A stretch of DNA of 40,053 bases from an uncultured Bacteroidales bacterium (GTDB lineage Bacteria; Bacteroidota; Bacteroidia; Bacteroidales; UBA932). The position numbers were made by a program, and so were the translations under genes. The notes under the pieces were generated by a model. That model did no database searches and was not told where the DNA came from. It was given only the letters and a program-made list of their open reading frames with translations. The stretch is from assembly GCA_946406275.1 (NCBI GenBank), contig CAMJJZ010000006.1, forward strand, positions 1 to 40,053, in the 5' to 3' direction. Shown here piece after piece: positions 1 to 8,811 of this stretch. Within the stretch, counting starts at the first letter, position 1. Each line of letters begins with the position of its first letter.

Positions 1-265
1 TCTTTTCCCTGCCGTCAATGTTGTCCACGGCGTCGATGCTCTGGAAAAGGCGGGCCAGGGTGAGCGTCTGCTCAGGTTCACCCACAATTGCTATGGAGCC
101 CACGGCACCGGAGGCGCCTGCCATTGTGACAAGCCTTCCAAGCCCGGAAGAATCCCTCACGATACTCTCCACCAGCGGAATGGTGGGACGCGGAGGCAGG
201 GTTTTGGTCCTGCAGGAGTAAAGCGCCGCTGCAGCGGCCAGGAAAATTATGATGTATTTTCTCAT
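1..265 (-). CDS. Partial lipoprotein of unknown function (N-terminal 88 residues)
   Basis: The frame is open from an ATG at 265 to the left edge, so only the N-terminus is present. It begins MRKYIIIF, followed by an Ala-rich hydrophobic core and a lipobox ending LYSC, which predicts a signal-peptidase-II lipoprotein. The mature part starts with a Pro/Thr-rich stretch (KTLPPRPTIP) and then a segment with VESIVRDSSG and GAVGSIAIVGEP. I do not recognise the family. A good Bacteroidota promoter lies 17 bases upstream of the start and overlaps the divergent promoter of the peptidase gene at 378. The lipoprotein call is well supported by the signal peptide; function is unknown. Confidence 0.75.
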   Translation of the reverse strand, partial: MRKYIIIFLAAAAALYSCRTKTLPPRPTIPLVESIVRDSSGLGRLVTMAGASGAVGSIAIVGEPEQTLTLARLFQSIDAVDNIDGREK

Positions 266-281
266 ATTCGGAATTTAAATG

Positions 282-313
282 CAAAAATACGCATTTTTAC
301 CTGATGTTGCAAA
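282..313 (-). promoter_or_regulatory. Promoter of the left-edge lipoprotein gene
   Basis: Read on the minus strand there is TTTG (310-313), a 20-base spacer, then TATTTTTG (282-289), matching the Bacteroidota -33/-7 consensus TTTG and TAnnTTTG. Transcription should start near 278, giving a leader of about 13 nt before the ATG at 265. The -33 element abuts that of the divergent promoter. Confidence 0.7.
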
Positions 314-337
314 ATTACGATATTCTCCTTACTTTTG
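306..337 (+). promoter_or_regulatory. Promoter of the 378-9882 gene run
   Basis: GTTG (306-309), a 20-base spacer and TACTTTTG (330-337) fit the Bacteroidota -33/-7 pattern with one mismatch in the -33 element. It is the only obvious promoter before the seven closely spaced genes from 378 to 9882. The predicted leader is about 35 nt. Confidence 0.65.
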
Positions 338-377
338 TAAGACATAAATAGAATATTTATTTCTACAGATAACAGAT

Positions 378-1586
378 ATGATAAAATTCAGATTCTTCAT
401 TGCAGCGGCTCTCGCATGCGTTTGCGCCAGCCTTTCAGCACAGCCAAAACAGCCCTCTCCCGTAAGCACCAAGGACTATGAGTTCACAACCGTGAAGGAA
501 ATTCCCGTCACGCCCGTAAAGAACCAGTACCGTAGCGGCACCTGCTGGTGCTTCAGCACCCTCTCATTCCTGGAGAGCGAGGCTATCAAAAACAAGAATA
601 TAAAGGACGAAAACCTCTATCCGGATTTCTCCGAGATGTATGTAGTCCGCAAGGCATACGAAGACCGCGCCCAGAAATACGTCCGCCTCAACGGCAAGCT
701 CAACATGGCCGCCGGCAGTGACTTCGGCGACGTCCTGGAAGTAGCCCAGACCTACGGCCTCATGGACCAGAACGCATATTCCGGCATGAACTACGGCTAC
801 GACCTTCCGGTACAGGGAGAGCTCGATGCCGTTCTCAAAGGATATGTAGACGCAGTTATCAAGAACCCCAACCGCAAGCTCACCCCCGTATGGCCCAAGG
901 GCTTTGCAGGCATCCTTGACGCATATCTTGGCGAGGTTCCGGAAAGGTTCACCGTGAACGGCGTGTCCTACACCCCGGAAAGCTACCGCAATTCCTATAA
1001 GATCAACATCGACGACTACGTAGGCATCACCTCCTTCACCCACCATCCGTTCTACACCCAGTTCGCAATCGAGGTGGAGGACAACTGGCGCTGGACCCCT
1101 TCCTGGAACGTTCCCCTGGATGAGTTCATGGCAATCATCGACAATGCAATAGCCAACGGCTACACCGTAGCATGGGGCGGCGACGTCTCCGAGCCCGGCT
1201 TCACCCGCGACGGCCTGGCAATCCTTGTGGACACCGAGGCAAAGCCCACCTCCGGCAGTGACCAGGAGCGCTGGGTTGGCAAGGCCGATGAGGAAAAGCC
1301 CGCCCAGAAAGAGACCGTAAAGGAACTGGAAGTCACCCAGGAGAGCCGTCAGATAATGTTTGACGAAAAAACCTCCACGGACGACCACGGCATGCACCTC
1401 TTTGGCACCGCCAAAGACCAGAACGGCAACAAGTACTACCTCATCAAGAACTCCTGGGGCGTAACCGGCGCATATGATGGCATCTGGTACATGAGTGAGA
1501 ACTTCTGCAAGGCCAAGACCCTGAACATCTTAGTAAACAAGAAAGCCATCCCCGCAAACATCCGCAAGAAACTTGGCATAGACTAA
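378..1586 (+). CDS. C1-family cysteine peptidase (bleomycin hydrolase/PepC-like), exported
   Basis: A 402-residue papain-fold cysteine peptidase of the bleomycin hydrolase/aminopeptidase C type. An N-terminal signal peptide ending near ASLSAQ suggests export to the periplasm. The oxyanion Gln50 and catalytic Cys56 lie in NQYRSGTCWCFS; His337 (DDHGMHLFG) and Asn358 (IKNSWG) complete the Cys-His-Asn set. Classical cytosolic PepC has no signal peptide, so this belongs to the exported Bacteroidota branch; whether it acts as an amino- or endopeptidase cannot be told from sequence. It is first in the plus-strand run; its TAA is followed directly by the ATG of pssA. The start is chosen for the signal peptide and its position after the promoter at 306-337. 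Confidence 0.9.
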   Translation: MIKFRFFIAAALACVCASLSAQPKQPSPVSTKDYEFTTVKEIPVTPVKNQYRSGTCWCFSTLSFLESEAIKNKNIKDENLYPDFSEMYVVRKAYEDRAQKYVRLNGKLNMAAGSDFGDVLEVAQTYGLMDQNAYSGMNYGYDLPVQGELDAVLKGYVDAVIKNPNRKLTPVWPKGFAGILDAYLGEVPERFTVNGVSYTPESYRNSYKINIDDYVGITSFTHHPFYTQFAIEVEDNWRWTPSWNVPLDEFMAIIDNAIANGYTVAWGGDVSEPGFTRDGLAILVDTEAKPTSGSDQERWVGKADEEKPAQKETVKELEVTQESRQIMFDEKTSTDDHGMHLFGTAKDQNGNKYYLIKNSWGVTGAYDGIWYMSENFCKAKTLNILVNKKAIPANIRKKLGID

Positions 1587-2285
1587 ATGGGTATAGTAAA
1601 ACACATTCCCAATACAATCACTTCCATGAACCTCCTCTCCGGAGCCGTGGGAGTGATTTTAGCCCTTGAAGGGTGGCCTGAATGGGCCTTTGTGTGCATG
1701 CTCCTGGCCGCAGTGTTCGACTTCTGCGACGGCCTGGCCGCACGCCTTCTGGGCGCATACTCCCCCATTGGCAAGGAGCTGGACTCCCTGGCCGATGTTG
1801 TGAGCTTCGGCGTCCTCCCTTCCATAATGCTTGTCACAAGCATGGATTCGGAGGGCTGGTGGAGGTTCCTTCCGCTTATCCTGGCGGCGGCATCGGCCCT
1901 TAGGCTGGCAAAGTTCAACACGGACGAAAGGCAGACTACGGACTTCCTGGGCGTACCCACTCCGGCATCGGCCATGGTTGTGGGCTCGCTGTGCTGCTTC
2001 ATTGCGGCAGGAAACGACATGACCCTTTACCGGCTGGCACTTACCCCGTGGTTCCTGCCCGTGGTTGCCCTGGTGATGAGCCTCCTTGTCACAAGCGAGA
2101 TTCCCATGTTCGGGATGAAGATAGCCAAGGGGCACAAACTCATGGACGCAAAACGCATTGTTTTCCTCTGCCTTGTTGTGGTGGCAATTATGGTCACCAT
2201 AGTCCTGGGCGCACACTGGAGCCTTGCCGTGTTCCTGGCATTCACAGTTTATATCGTTGAAAATCTTATACTTGCACTGATTTGA
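1587..2285 (+). CDS. pssA: CDP-diacylglycerol--serine O-phosphatidyltransferase
   Basis: A 232-residue integral membrane enzyme that makes phosphatidylserine from CDP-diacylglycerol and serine, the precursor of phosphatidylethanolamine. The CDP-alcohol phosphotransferase signature is complete: D48-G49-x2-A52-R53-x8-G62-x3-D66-x3-D70, here as CDGLAAR followed by GKELDSLAD. The rest is mostly hydrophobic helices. The start codon follows the stop of the peptidase gene with no gap, and its TGA overlaps the TTG start of the S9 peptidase by four bases, so translation is probably coupled. Of the two PssA types this is the membrane (type II) form usual in Gram-positives and Bacteroidota. No psd is visible in the window. 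Confidence 0.93.
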   Translation: MGIVKHIPNTITSMNLLSGAVGVILALEGWPEWAFVCMLLAAVFDFCDGLAARLLGAYSPIGKELDSLADVVSFGVLPSIMLVTSMDSEGWWRFLPLILAAASALRLAKFNTDERQTTDFLGVPTPASAMVVGSLCCFIAAGNDMTLYRLALTPWFLPVVALVMSLLVTSEIPMFGMKIAKGHKLMDAKRIVFLCLVVVAIMVTIVLGAHWSLAVFLAFTVYIVENLILALI

Positions 2286-5008
2286 AAAGAGCACTGATTC
2301 TTGCTGCGCTTCTGGTGACGCTCCCCGCACCGGCGCAGAAAAAGGCCCTTGACCACAGCGTATTTGACGCGTGGGAAAGCGTGAGCCAGACCGTTATCTC
2401 CCCTTCAGGGAATGTTATATCATACGTCGTTCAGCCGCAGGAGGGAGACGGCAACCTGTATTTCCGTGTAATGGGCAAAAAAGGCCGGGAGATAGTAATC
2501 CCCCGCGGCTACAAGGCTACCATCCTTGACGATGACAGCTATGCCGTGTGCCTCATAAAGCCTGAATTCCAGAAAACCAGGCAGGCAAAGATCAAAAAGA
2601 AAAAAGGCGACGATCTGCCCAAGGATTCCCTGGCAATAGTAGACCTCAAGACCGCACAGATCCTGAAGTTTGCCTCTGTGAAGACCTACCAGACAGGCCG
2701 TCACGGCCTTGAGGCGGTGGCCTTCACAACCACGGACACCAGCTTTGTGAAGAAAGCTGACCGCAAGAAAAAGGACATGGGTGCCACTCTTGCCGTATAC
2801 CACTACGCCAGCGGGCAGATAGACACTCTCAGAAACGTAGACGGGTTCAGCGTCTCCAAGGACGGCTCCTGGCTGTCCCTGGTACAGAAAACCGCCGCAA
2901 AGGAGTCCGTGACCGGCTTTTTCAACATAAAGGACCGCATCTCCCACATCTTTGCCGATACTACCTCCTGGCACGGGGTACCCGTGTTTGACCAGACTGC
3001 ATCCCGCGCTCTCTTCCTGGAGGCCCGGGACACCCTGTCCTCAGGAAGCAAACACCCTTCCCTGATGCTCGTGGACATTCCTTCCATGAAGGTTTCCACT
3101 CTCGTAGAAGCCGGAAACGGGGAGATGGGTATTACTGAAAAGTGCAAGCCCAGCTTCAGTCACGACGGAAAGCTGATTTACACCGAGGTCGATGATTTCG
3201 TCCCTCCCAAGGATACAACTCTTGTCCCGTTCGAAACTCCCGGCCTTGACATCTGGAACTGGGACGCACCCTACACACCCCCCGCCCAGAAGATTTCCGG
3301 AGACAAGATATATACGCCCATCAAGGCCCTGGTTTCCGCCGGGAAGCTGATACCTGCGGCCAAGGACCATTATTACTCCAGAATCATTTCCACTCCCTGG
3401 GAGAACACTGACCTTGTGCTAAGGCTCACCCTGGATAACATAATCGAGCGCCAGTGGAATGCCCAGCCTTCATATACAATTGAGGCCGTAAGTCTTGTGA
3501 GTGGCAACTCCAAAAAGATTAAATCCGGCCAGATAGAAGATGTAAAGCTTTCCCCGGACGGCAGTTCCGTCCTCTGGTGGGACCTCCCTGCCAAGGCATG
3601 GATGCTTGCCGACCTTGCTTCCGGCAATAAGACCAACCTTACTGAAGGAATCGACGTCGCCTTCTGGGACCAGGAGGACGATCACCCCTCCATGAAAGAA
3701 TCCTACGGTTTTGCCGACTGGGTCAAAGACGGGAGCGTCCTCATCTACGACCAGTACGATGTATGGAAAGTATCGGCAAGGGGCGCACTCAGGCTCACTT
3801 CCGGAAGGGAGAAGGGCATCACCTACAGATACCTCAAGACCCGCTCTGACGAGCTTGAACCCGGTCTTCTTCCGGACGAGACCATTTACCTCAGCGTCTT
3901 CGACAACGCAACCAAGGAGAACGGTATTGCATCCCTTAACCTTGCAAAGCCGGCAAAGACATTCCGCACCATAGACTTTGGCGGATACACCTACAATACC
4001 CTACGAAAGGCGGAAAAGGGCAGCGCCATCATATATCAGAAGGGCAATTTCCGTGACCCAATGGACGTGCGCTACGTCGCCGCTCCCGGAAAGCCGGAGG
4101 TTAAGCTTTCGGCAATCAACCCCCAGATAGAAGATTACAACTGGGGCACTGTGGAACTCTACAAATGGACGGCATTTGACGGCAAACCGCTGGAAGGCCT
4201 GCTTTACAAGCCCGAAGACTTCGACTCCTCAAAGAAGTATCCCGTAATCGTGTACTTCTACGAGACTTATACCGAGGAAATGTACACCCACTACCAGGTG
4301 CAGCCCATGTGGTCCATAATCAACATCCCGTTCTTCGTTTCCCGCGGCTACGTGGTGTTTGTACCGGACATCTTCTATACTCCCGGTATCCCCGGAGAAA
4401 GCGCCTACAACTGCATTGTCAGCGGAGCACAGTCCCTGTGGCAGTACCCCTGGATAGACAAGGACAATATGGCCATCCAGGGCCAGAGCTGGGGCGGATA
4501 CCAGGTGGCGTACCTCATAACCCGGACAAATATGTTCAAATGCGCCGGAGCAGGTGCTCCCGTGAGCAACATGACATCGGCCTACGGCGGCATACGCTGG
4601 GAGTCCGGAACCAGCCGCCAGGTACAGTACGAGATGGGCCAGAGCCGCATAGGCCGCCAGCTGTGGGACGGCATCGAGCTCTATATGGAGAGTTCTCCCC
4701 TGTTCAAGCTCCCCAACGTCACCACCCCGGTCCTTATCATGCACAACGATGCCGACGGAGCAGTTCCGTGGTACCAGGGCATTGAGATGTTTATGGGCCT
4801 TAGGCGCCTTGGTAAGCCCGCCTGGCTGCTGGAATACAATGACGAGGCCCACAACCTCAGGGAACGCCGCAACCGCAAAGACCTGTCAATAAGGCTGCAG
4901 CAGTTCTTCGACTACTACCTCAAGGGAGAACCGGAGCCCGCCTGGATGAAGTACGGAGTACCGTCGGCCAAGAAGGCCTACTACTTCGGCTACGAAAACG
5001 CAGAATAA
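2282..5008 (+). CDS. S9-family serine peptidase (prolyl oligopeptidase/DPP-like)
   Basis: A 908-residue exported peptidase. A signal peptide (MKRALILAAL..., cleavage probably after PAPAQ) is followed by a long beta-propeller-like region (about 40-620) and a C-terminal alpha/beta-hydrolase domain (about 640-890). The catalytic triad is Ser736 in GQSWGGYQ, Asp825 in HNDADGAVP and His857 in NDEAHN, so the enzyme looks active. Members cleave peptides, often after proline, in the periplasm; exact specificity is unknown. The start is TTG at 2282, overlapping the pssA stop by four bases; no in-frame ATG would retain the signal peptide. Its TAA shares one base with the ATG of the isomerase gene. Confidence 0.9.
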   Translation: MKRALILAALLVTLPAPAQKKALDHSVFDAWESVSQTVISPSGNVISYVVQPQEGDGNLYFRVMGKKGREIVIPRGYKATILDDDSYAVCLIKPEFQKTRQAKIKKKKGDDLPKDSLAIVDLKTAQILKFASVKTYQTGRHGLEAVAFTTTDTSFVKKADRKKKDMGATLAVYHYASGQIDTLRNVDGFSVSKDGSWLSLVQKTAAKESVTGFFNIKDRISHIFADTTSWHGVPVFDQTASRALFLEARDTLSSGSKHPSLMLVDIPSMKVSTLVEAGNGEMGITEKCKPSFSHDGKLIYTEVDDFVPPKDTTLVPFETPGLDIWNWDAPYTPPAQKISGDKIYTPIKALVSAGKLIPAAKDHYYSRIISTPWENTDLVLRLTLDNIIERQWNAQPSYTIEAVSLVSGNSKKIKSGQIEDVKLSPDGSSVLWWDLPAKAWMLADLASGNKTNLTEGIDVAFWDQEDDHPSMKESYGFADWVKDGSVLIYDQYDVWKVSARGALRLTSGREKGITYRYLKTRSDELEPGLLPDETIYLSVFDNATKENGIASLNLAKPAKTFRTIDFGGYTYNTLRKAEKGSAIIYQKGNFRDPMDVRYVAAPGKPEVKLSAINPQIEDYNWGTVELYKWTAFDGKPLEGLLYKPEDFDSSKKYPVIVYFYETYTEEMYTHYQVQPMWSIINIPFFVSRGYVVFVPDIFYTPGIPGESAYNCIVSGAQSLWQYPWIDKDNMAIQGQSWGGYQVAYLITRTNMFKCAGAGAPVSNMTSAYGGIRWESGTSRQVQYEMGQSRIGRQLWDGIELYMESSPLFKLPNVTTPVLIMHNDADGAVPWYQGIEMFMGLRRLGKPAWLLEYNDEAHNLRERRNRKDLSIRLQQFFDYYLKGEPEPAWMKYGVPSAKKAYYFGYENAE

Positions 5009-5952
5009 TGGAAAACGAAAGCAATAAGAAACTCACACCCATAAAATTCCTCCCGGACACCATAGAGATGCCCTGGGGCACCGTGGAATACCGCCTGGCG
5101 GACCTTGGATTCGTAGATTCCATGGCCTCTGAGGGCTGGCTGGGAGGCAATACCCTCAGCGACATAGTCCAGACATACCTGGAACGCCTGGTGGGAGAAA
5201 CCGCCTTTGACTGGTACGGAACGCAGTTCCCCGTGATGGTGAAGCACCTCAAGGTCAAAGGCCGCACCTCCCTGCACGTGAATCCTGACGATGAAACCGC
5301 GGAGCAGCGCTACGACGCCTTTGGCAAGACAGCCCTCTGGTACGTGGAAGAATGCGGCCCGGACGCCAGGCTGTACCTTGGCTTCAAGCGGGATGTAACG
5401 GCGGCGGAGTTTTACGAGGCCTGCCAGAAGGGCGATGTCTCCAAACTCCTTCACACCGTTACGCCCAAGCCCGGGGAAAGCTACCTCATAACCCCCGGCC
5501 TGGTGCACGCCGCAAAGGACGTGACTCTGCTAGAAGTGGCGGAGTGCAGCGAACTCTGGTTCCGCCTGCACGACTGGGGTTCAACGGAGAGGGAACTCCA
5601 TCTGGAGGAGGCCATCGACCTGATAGATTTCCGGTCCTGGAAGGCCACACTGGCAGCCCCGGAGGCCAGCGTACCGCAGTTTACGGTGCACCAGATAGAC
5701 CTCAAGGAGCCCCTCAGGAGCACCGCCGGACTGGACGACAGCTTCCTTATCTATATATGTATGCAAGGTTCCGCGGCAATAAGGATTTCAGAAGGTGAAA
5801 GCTGCGGCATCCGAAAAGGAGAAGTGGTGCTGGTGCCCTCGGAGGTGGAGGATTTCTTCTTACTCCCCACGGACAAGGACACAAAACTCCTGGAAGTGAG
5901 GCTGGACCCCAGGGAAGAGAACGACATAGTATCTGAACCCATAGAAGAATAG
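5008..5952 (+). CDS. manA: Mannose-6-phosphate isomerase (type I, zinc-dependent)
   Basis: A 314-residue cupin-fold enzyme interconverting mannose-6-phosphate and fructose-6-phosphate, linking mannose use or GDP-mannose synthesis with glycolysis. The zinc-binding segment is RTSLHVNPDDETAEQ (His90), and a second metal/active-site segment reads PGLVHAAKDVTLLEVAE. The length matches the short class I form found in Firmicutes and Bacteroidota. The C-terminal part (about 225-314) is the second cupin half. The ATG overlaps the previous stop by one base, and hslR starts two bases after its TAG. It has no clear functional link to the neighbouring peptidases apart from operon position. Confidence 0.9.
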   Translation: MENESNKKLTPIKFLPDTIEMPWGTVEYRLADLGFVDSMASEGWLGGNTLSDIVQTYLERLVGETAFDWYGTQFPVMVKHLKVKGRTSLHVNPDDETAEQRYDAFGKTALWYVEECGPDARLYLGFKRDVTAAEFYEACQKGDVSKLLHTVTPKPGESYLITPGLVHAAKDVTLLEVAECSELWFRLHDWGSTERELHLEEAIDLIDFRSWKATLAAPEASVPQFTVHQIDLKEPLRSTAGLDDSFLIYICMQGSAAIRISEGESCGIRKGEVVLVPSEVEDFFLLPTDKDTKLLEVRLDPREENDIVSEPIEE

Positions 5953-5954
5953 AA

Positions 5955-6365
5955 ATGGCAGAAGCAAGATTGGATAAGTATCTCTGGGCCATCCGCGTGT
6001 TCAAGACGCGCACGGACGCCCAGGAAGCCTGCAAAGGCGGAAAGGTGAAGATTGCGGGCACAAACGCAAAGCCCTCAAAGGAAGTGAAGGCCGGCGACAT
6101 AATAAACGTACGCAAAGGCATAGTGACATACAGCTACCAGGTGGTACAACCCACTGAAACCCGCGTTGGAGCCAAACTGGTGGCGGAATTCGCCAACGAC
6201 ATAACTCCTCAGGGAGAACTTGACAAACTCAAGGCCCCTGTGGAGACCTTCTTTGTTACGCGTGAGCGCGGCGCAGGCCGCCCTACCAAGAAGGACAGGC
6301 GGGAAATGGAACAGGCGTGGGACTCCATAGATTTCAGCGGCCCCACCACGGAAATAGAGTTTTAG
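5955..6365 (+). CDS. hslR: S4-domain RNA-binding protein, Hsp15-like
   Basis: A 136-residue protein with an N-terminal S4 RNA-binding domain (about 5-65): ARLDKYLWAIRVFKTRTDAQEAC, then GKVKIAG and VKAGDIINVR. This matches Hsp15 (HslR), which in E. coli binds free 50S subunits carrying stalled nascent chains and helps recycle them. The C-terminus is basic (RGAGRPTKKDRREME), like other HslR proteins. It is separated by two bases from manA and one base from the receptor gene, so it is almost certainly co-transcribed. Function is assigned by family; no heat-shock promoter is visible. Confidence 0.88.
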   Translation: MAEARLDKYLWAIRVFKTRTDAQEACKGGKVKIAGTNAKPSKEVKAGDIINVRKGIVTYSYQVVQPTETRVGAKLVAEFANDITPQGELDKLKAPVETFFVTRERGAGRPTKKDRREMEQAWDSIDFSGPTTEIEF

Positions 6366-6366
6366 G

Positions 6367-8805
6367 ATGAAAAAACTTCTTGCAGCAGCCCTGGCCCTCC
6401 TTCTGGCAGTGGGCCTGGGCGCTCAGAAAAGGACCGCTACCATAAGCGGATACATAACGGACGAGAGCTCCGGCGAAACGCTCATCGGGGCCGGTGCCCT
6501 TGTTGAAGAGGGCGCCGCCAAGAACACCGGTGCCGTCACAAACGTATACGGTTACTACACCCTCACGGTGCCCAAAGGCCGCTCCACCTTCCTTTTCAGC
6601 TATCTGGGATACGAGCAACAGAGCCTGGAGATAGACCTCCAGAAGGACACCACCGTAAACGTGATCCTGGTTCCCTCAGCCACCCTTGAGGCGGCCACGG
6701 TGGTGAGCCAGAAGGACGCCGGCATCCAGTCCACATACCTGGGCGCCATTGACATCCCGCTGGTGCACATCCAGGCCACTCCGGTTCTCTTCGGTGAGGC
6801 CGATGTCCTCAAGGCCATCCAGATGCTCCCGGGCGTGCAGGGCGGCAACGAGGGCTTCACAGGCCTGTACGTCCGCGGCGGCGGTCCGGACGAGAACCTG
6901 GTCCTCCTGGACGGCATCCCCATCTACAACGTGAACCATATGCTGGGCATCCTGTCCGTGTTCCAGACGGAGGCCGTGAAGAAGGTCACCCTGTACAAGG
7001 GCTCCTTCCCCGCACGCTACAGCGGCAGGGTATCGTCCATAGTGGACATCCGCACCAACGACGGTAACATGAAAAAGACCAGCGGCAGCGTCGGAATTGG
7101 CTTCCTCACGGATAAACTCCACGTGGAAGGCCCCATCATCAAGGACAAGCTGAGCTACAGCGTGAGCGCCCGCGGCCTTCACTCCATGTTGTACGATCCC
7201 CTTATCCGCCTGTACGGAAAGTACGGCGTAAAGGCACTGGGGTACGATGAGGGATACGATGCAACAGCCTACGGAAACTACTTCTTCTACGACCTCAATG
7301 CCAAGCTGTACTGGAGGCTGTCGGACAGCGACCGCTTCTTCCTGGCCACGTACAACGGCCGTGACCGCCTGGGAGCGGAGTTCGGCGAAGAGTGGGAGAA
7401 CGGCGCCAACATGATGCGCACGGACATGAGCATAGGCTGGGGCAACAACGTGGCGTCCCTTAGGTGGAACCACATCTTCTCCCAGAAGCTGTTTGCCAAC
7501 ACCACGGTTGCCTTCAACCGCTACGACATGACCATGGGAATGGGCGCAAAGGCACGTGAGTACGGCGAGGAGTCTCCGTACATCCTGGATTTCGACTTCA
7601 AGTACAACTCCGGCATCCAGGACTGGAGCGGGAAGATAGACTTCGACTTCGTCCCCTCGCCCAGGCACCTGATCAAGTTCGGCTCGGAGTACACCTACCA
7701 CTCCTTCTTCCCCCGCACAAGCACCGGACTCATAGTTGAGACGTCGGACGGCGAGACCTCGGAGGAGGAGATAAACCTGGGCAAGGACCGCAATTTCTAC
7801 GGCCACGAGCTCACCCTCTATGCGGAGGACGATATGTCCATTACCGACAGGCTCACCTTCAACCCCGGCCTCAACGCATCGTTCTTCTACACCGATGGAA
7901 GGCCCTATCTGGAGCTGCAGCCCAGGGTATCGGCAAAATACTCCTTCCCCAAGGGATTCACGCTCAAGACCGGCTACGCCCGCATGGCGCAGTACGTGCA
8001 CCTGCTCAGTTCCACGCAGATTTCCCTGCCCATGGACCTCTGGGTGCCCATTACGGCCAACATCAAGCCGGTAACGTCGGACCAGGTATCGGCAGGCGTG
8101 TACTACGACGCCCTCACCGGATGGGAATTCTCAATAGAGGGCTACTACAAGTACATGCAGAACATCCTGGAGTACAAAGACGGAGCATCGGTAATTGTCT
8201 CTGATACTTCCTGGGAGGACAAAGTGGAGATGGGAATAGGCAGGGCCTACGGCGTTGAATTCTTCGTTCAGAAGACCGCCGGAGACCTTACGGGATGGAT
8301 TTCCTACACGCTTGCAAAGAGCGAGAGGCGCTTCCCGGGCGGAACCATAAGCCTTGGCGAATGGTACCCCTACAAGTACGACCGCAGGCACAATTTCAAC
8401 ATCAATGTAAACTACAAGATAAACGACCACCTGGACGCCAACGCCGCCTGGGTGTTCGCCTCCGGTCCCACCACAACCATCCCCTACCGCACCACGGGAA
8501 CGCTTGACCCGGACAGCGACTGGGTTATGAACACGTCGTTCGTGACGCAGAGGAACAACCTCAGGCTGCCCGCCAGCCATCACCTGAACCTGGGCCTCAC
8601 CCATCACAAGAAGAAAAAACACGGCGAGAGGGCCCTTACGCTTAGTATATATAACGTCTACAACCGCATGAACCCCAACCTGGTGTTCGTGAACTACACA
8701 ACCCGTTACGACGAAAAGGCCAAGGAATATCAGGACAAGATACAGCTGGAGAAAGTGACCATCCTCCCGTTCCTGCCGTCCCTCAACTGGACCTATAATT
8801 TCTAG
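6367..8805 (+). CDS. TonB-dependent outer membrane receptor with N-terminal carboxypeptidase-like domain
   Basis: An 812-residue outer-membrane transporter. After a signal peptide ending LGAQ there is a carboxypeptidase D regulatory-like (CarboxypepD_reg) domain at about 23-105 (ISGYITDESSGETLIGA), then the plug (about 130-230; VRGGGPDENLVLLDG) and a 22-strand barrel ending in the aromatic terminus WTYNF. It lacks the size (about 1000 residues) and a SusD partner expected of a SusC. Instead it is followed six bases later by a DUF4249 lipoprotein, a recurrent Bacteroidota pairing. The substrate is unknown; metal chelates, peptides or glycans are all possible. The peptidases upstream in the same run make peptide uptake conceivable, but that is inference. 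Confidence 0.9.
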   Translation: MKKLLAAALALLLAVGLGAQKRTATISGYITDESSGETLIGAGALVEEGAAKNTGAVTNVYGYYTLTVPKGRSTFLFSYLGYEQQSLEIDLQKDTTVNVILVPSATLEAATVVSQKDAGIQSTYLGAIDIPLVHIQATPVLFGEADVLKAIQMLPGVQGGNEGFTGLYVRGGGPDENLVLLDGIPIYNVNHMLGILSVFQTEAVKKVTLYKGSFPARYSGRVSSIVDIRTNDGNMKKTSGSVGIGFLTDKLHVEGPIIKDKLSYSVSARGLHSMLYDPLIRLYGKYGVKALGYDEGYDATAYGNYFFYDLNAKLYWRLSDSDRFFLATYNGRDRLGAEFGEEWENGANMMRTDMSIGWGNNVASLRWNHIFSQKLFANTTVAFNRYDMTMGMGAKAREYGEESPYILDFDFKYNSGIQDWSGKIDFDFVPSPRHLIKFGSEYTYHSFFPRTSTGLIVETSDGETSEEEINLGKDRNFYGHELTLYAEDDMSITDRLTFNPGLNASFFYTDGRPYLELQPRVSAKYSFPKGFTLKTGYARMAQYVHLLSSTQISLPMDLWVPITANIKPVTSDQVSAGVYYDALTGWEFSIEGYYKYMQNILEYKDGASVIVSDTSWEDKVEMGIGRAYGVEFFVQKTAGDLTGWISYTLAKSERRFPGGTISLGEWYPYKYDRRHNFNINVNYKINDHLDANAAWVFASGPTTTIPYRTTGTLDPDSDWVMNTSFVTQRNNLRLPASHHLNLGLTHHKKKKHGERALTLSIYNVYNRMNPNLVFVNYTTRYDEKAKEYQDKIQLEKVTILPFLPSLNWTYNF

Positions 8806-8811
8806 AAAGCC

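Noticed and set aside
6676..8001. 441-codon minus-strand open frame inside the TonB-dependent receptor gene
   Set aside because: It has no recognisable domain and has the Val/His/Leu-rich composition of an antisense shadow. Similar long shadows at 564-1397, 18921-20516 and 23930-25090 were dismissed for the same reason.
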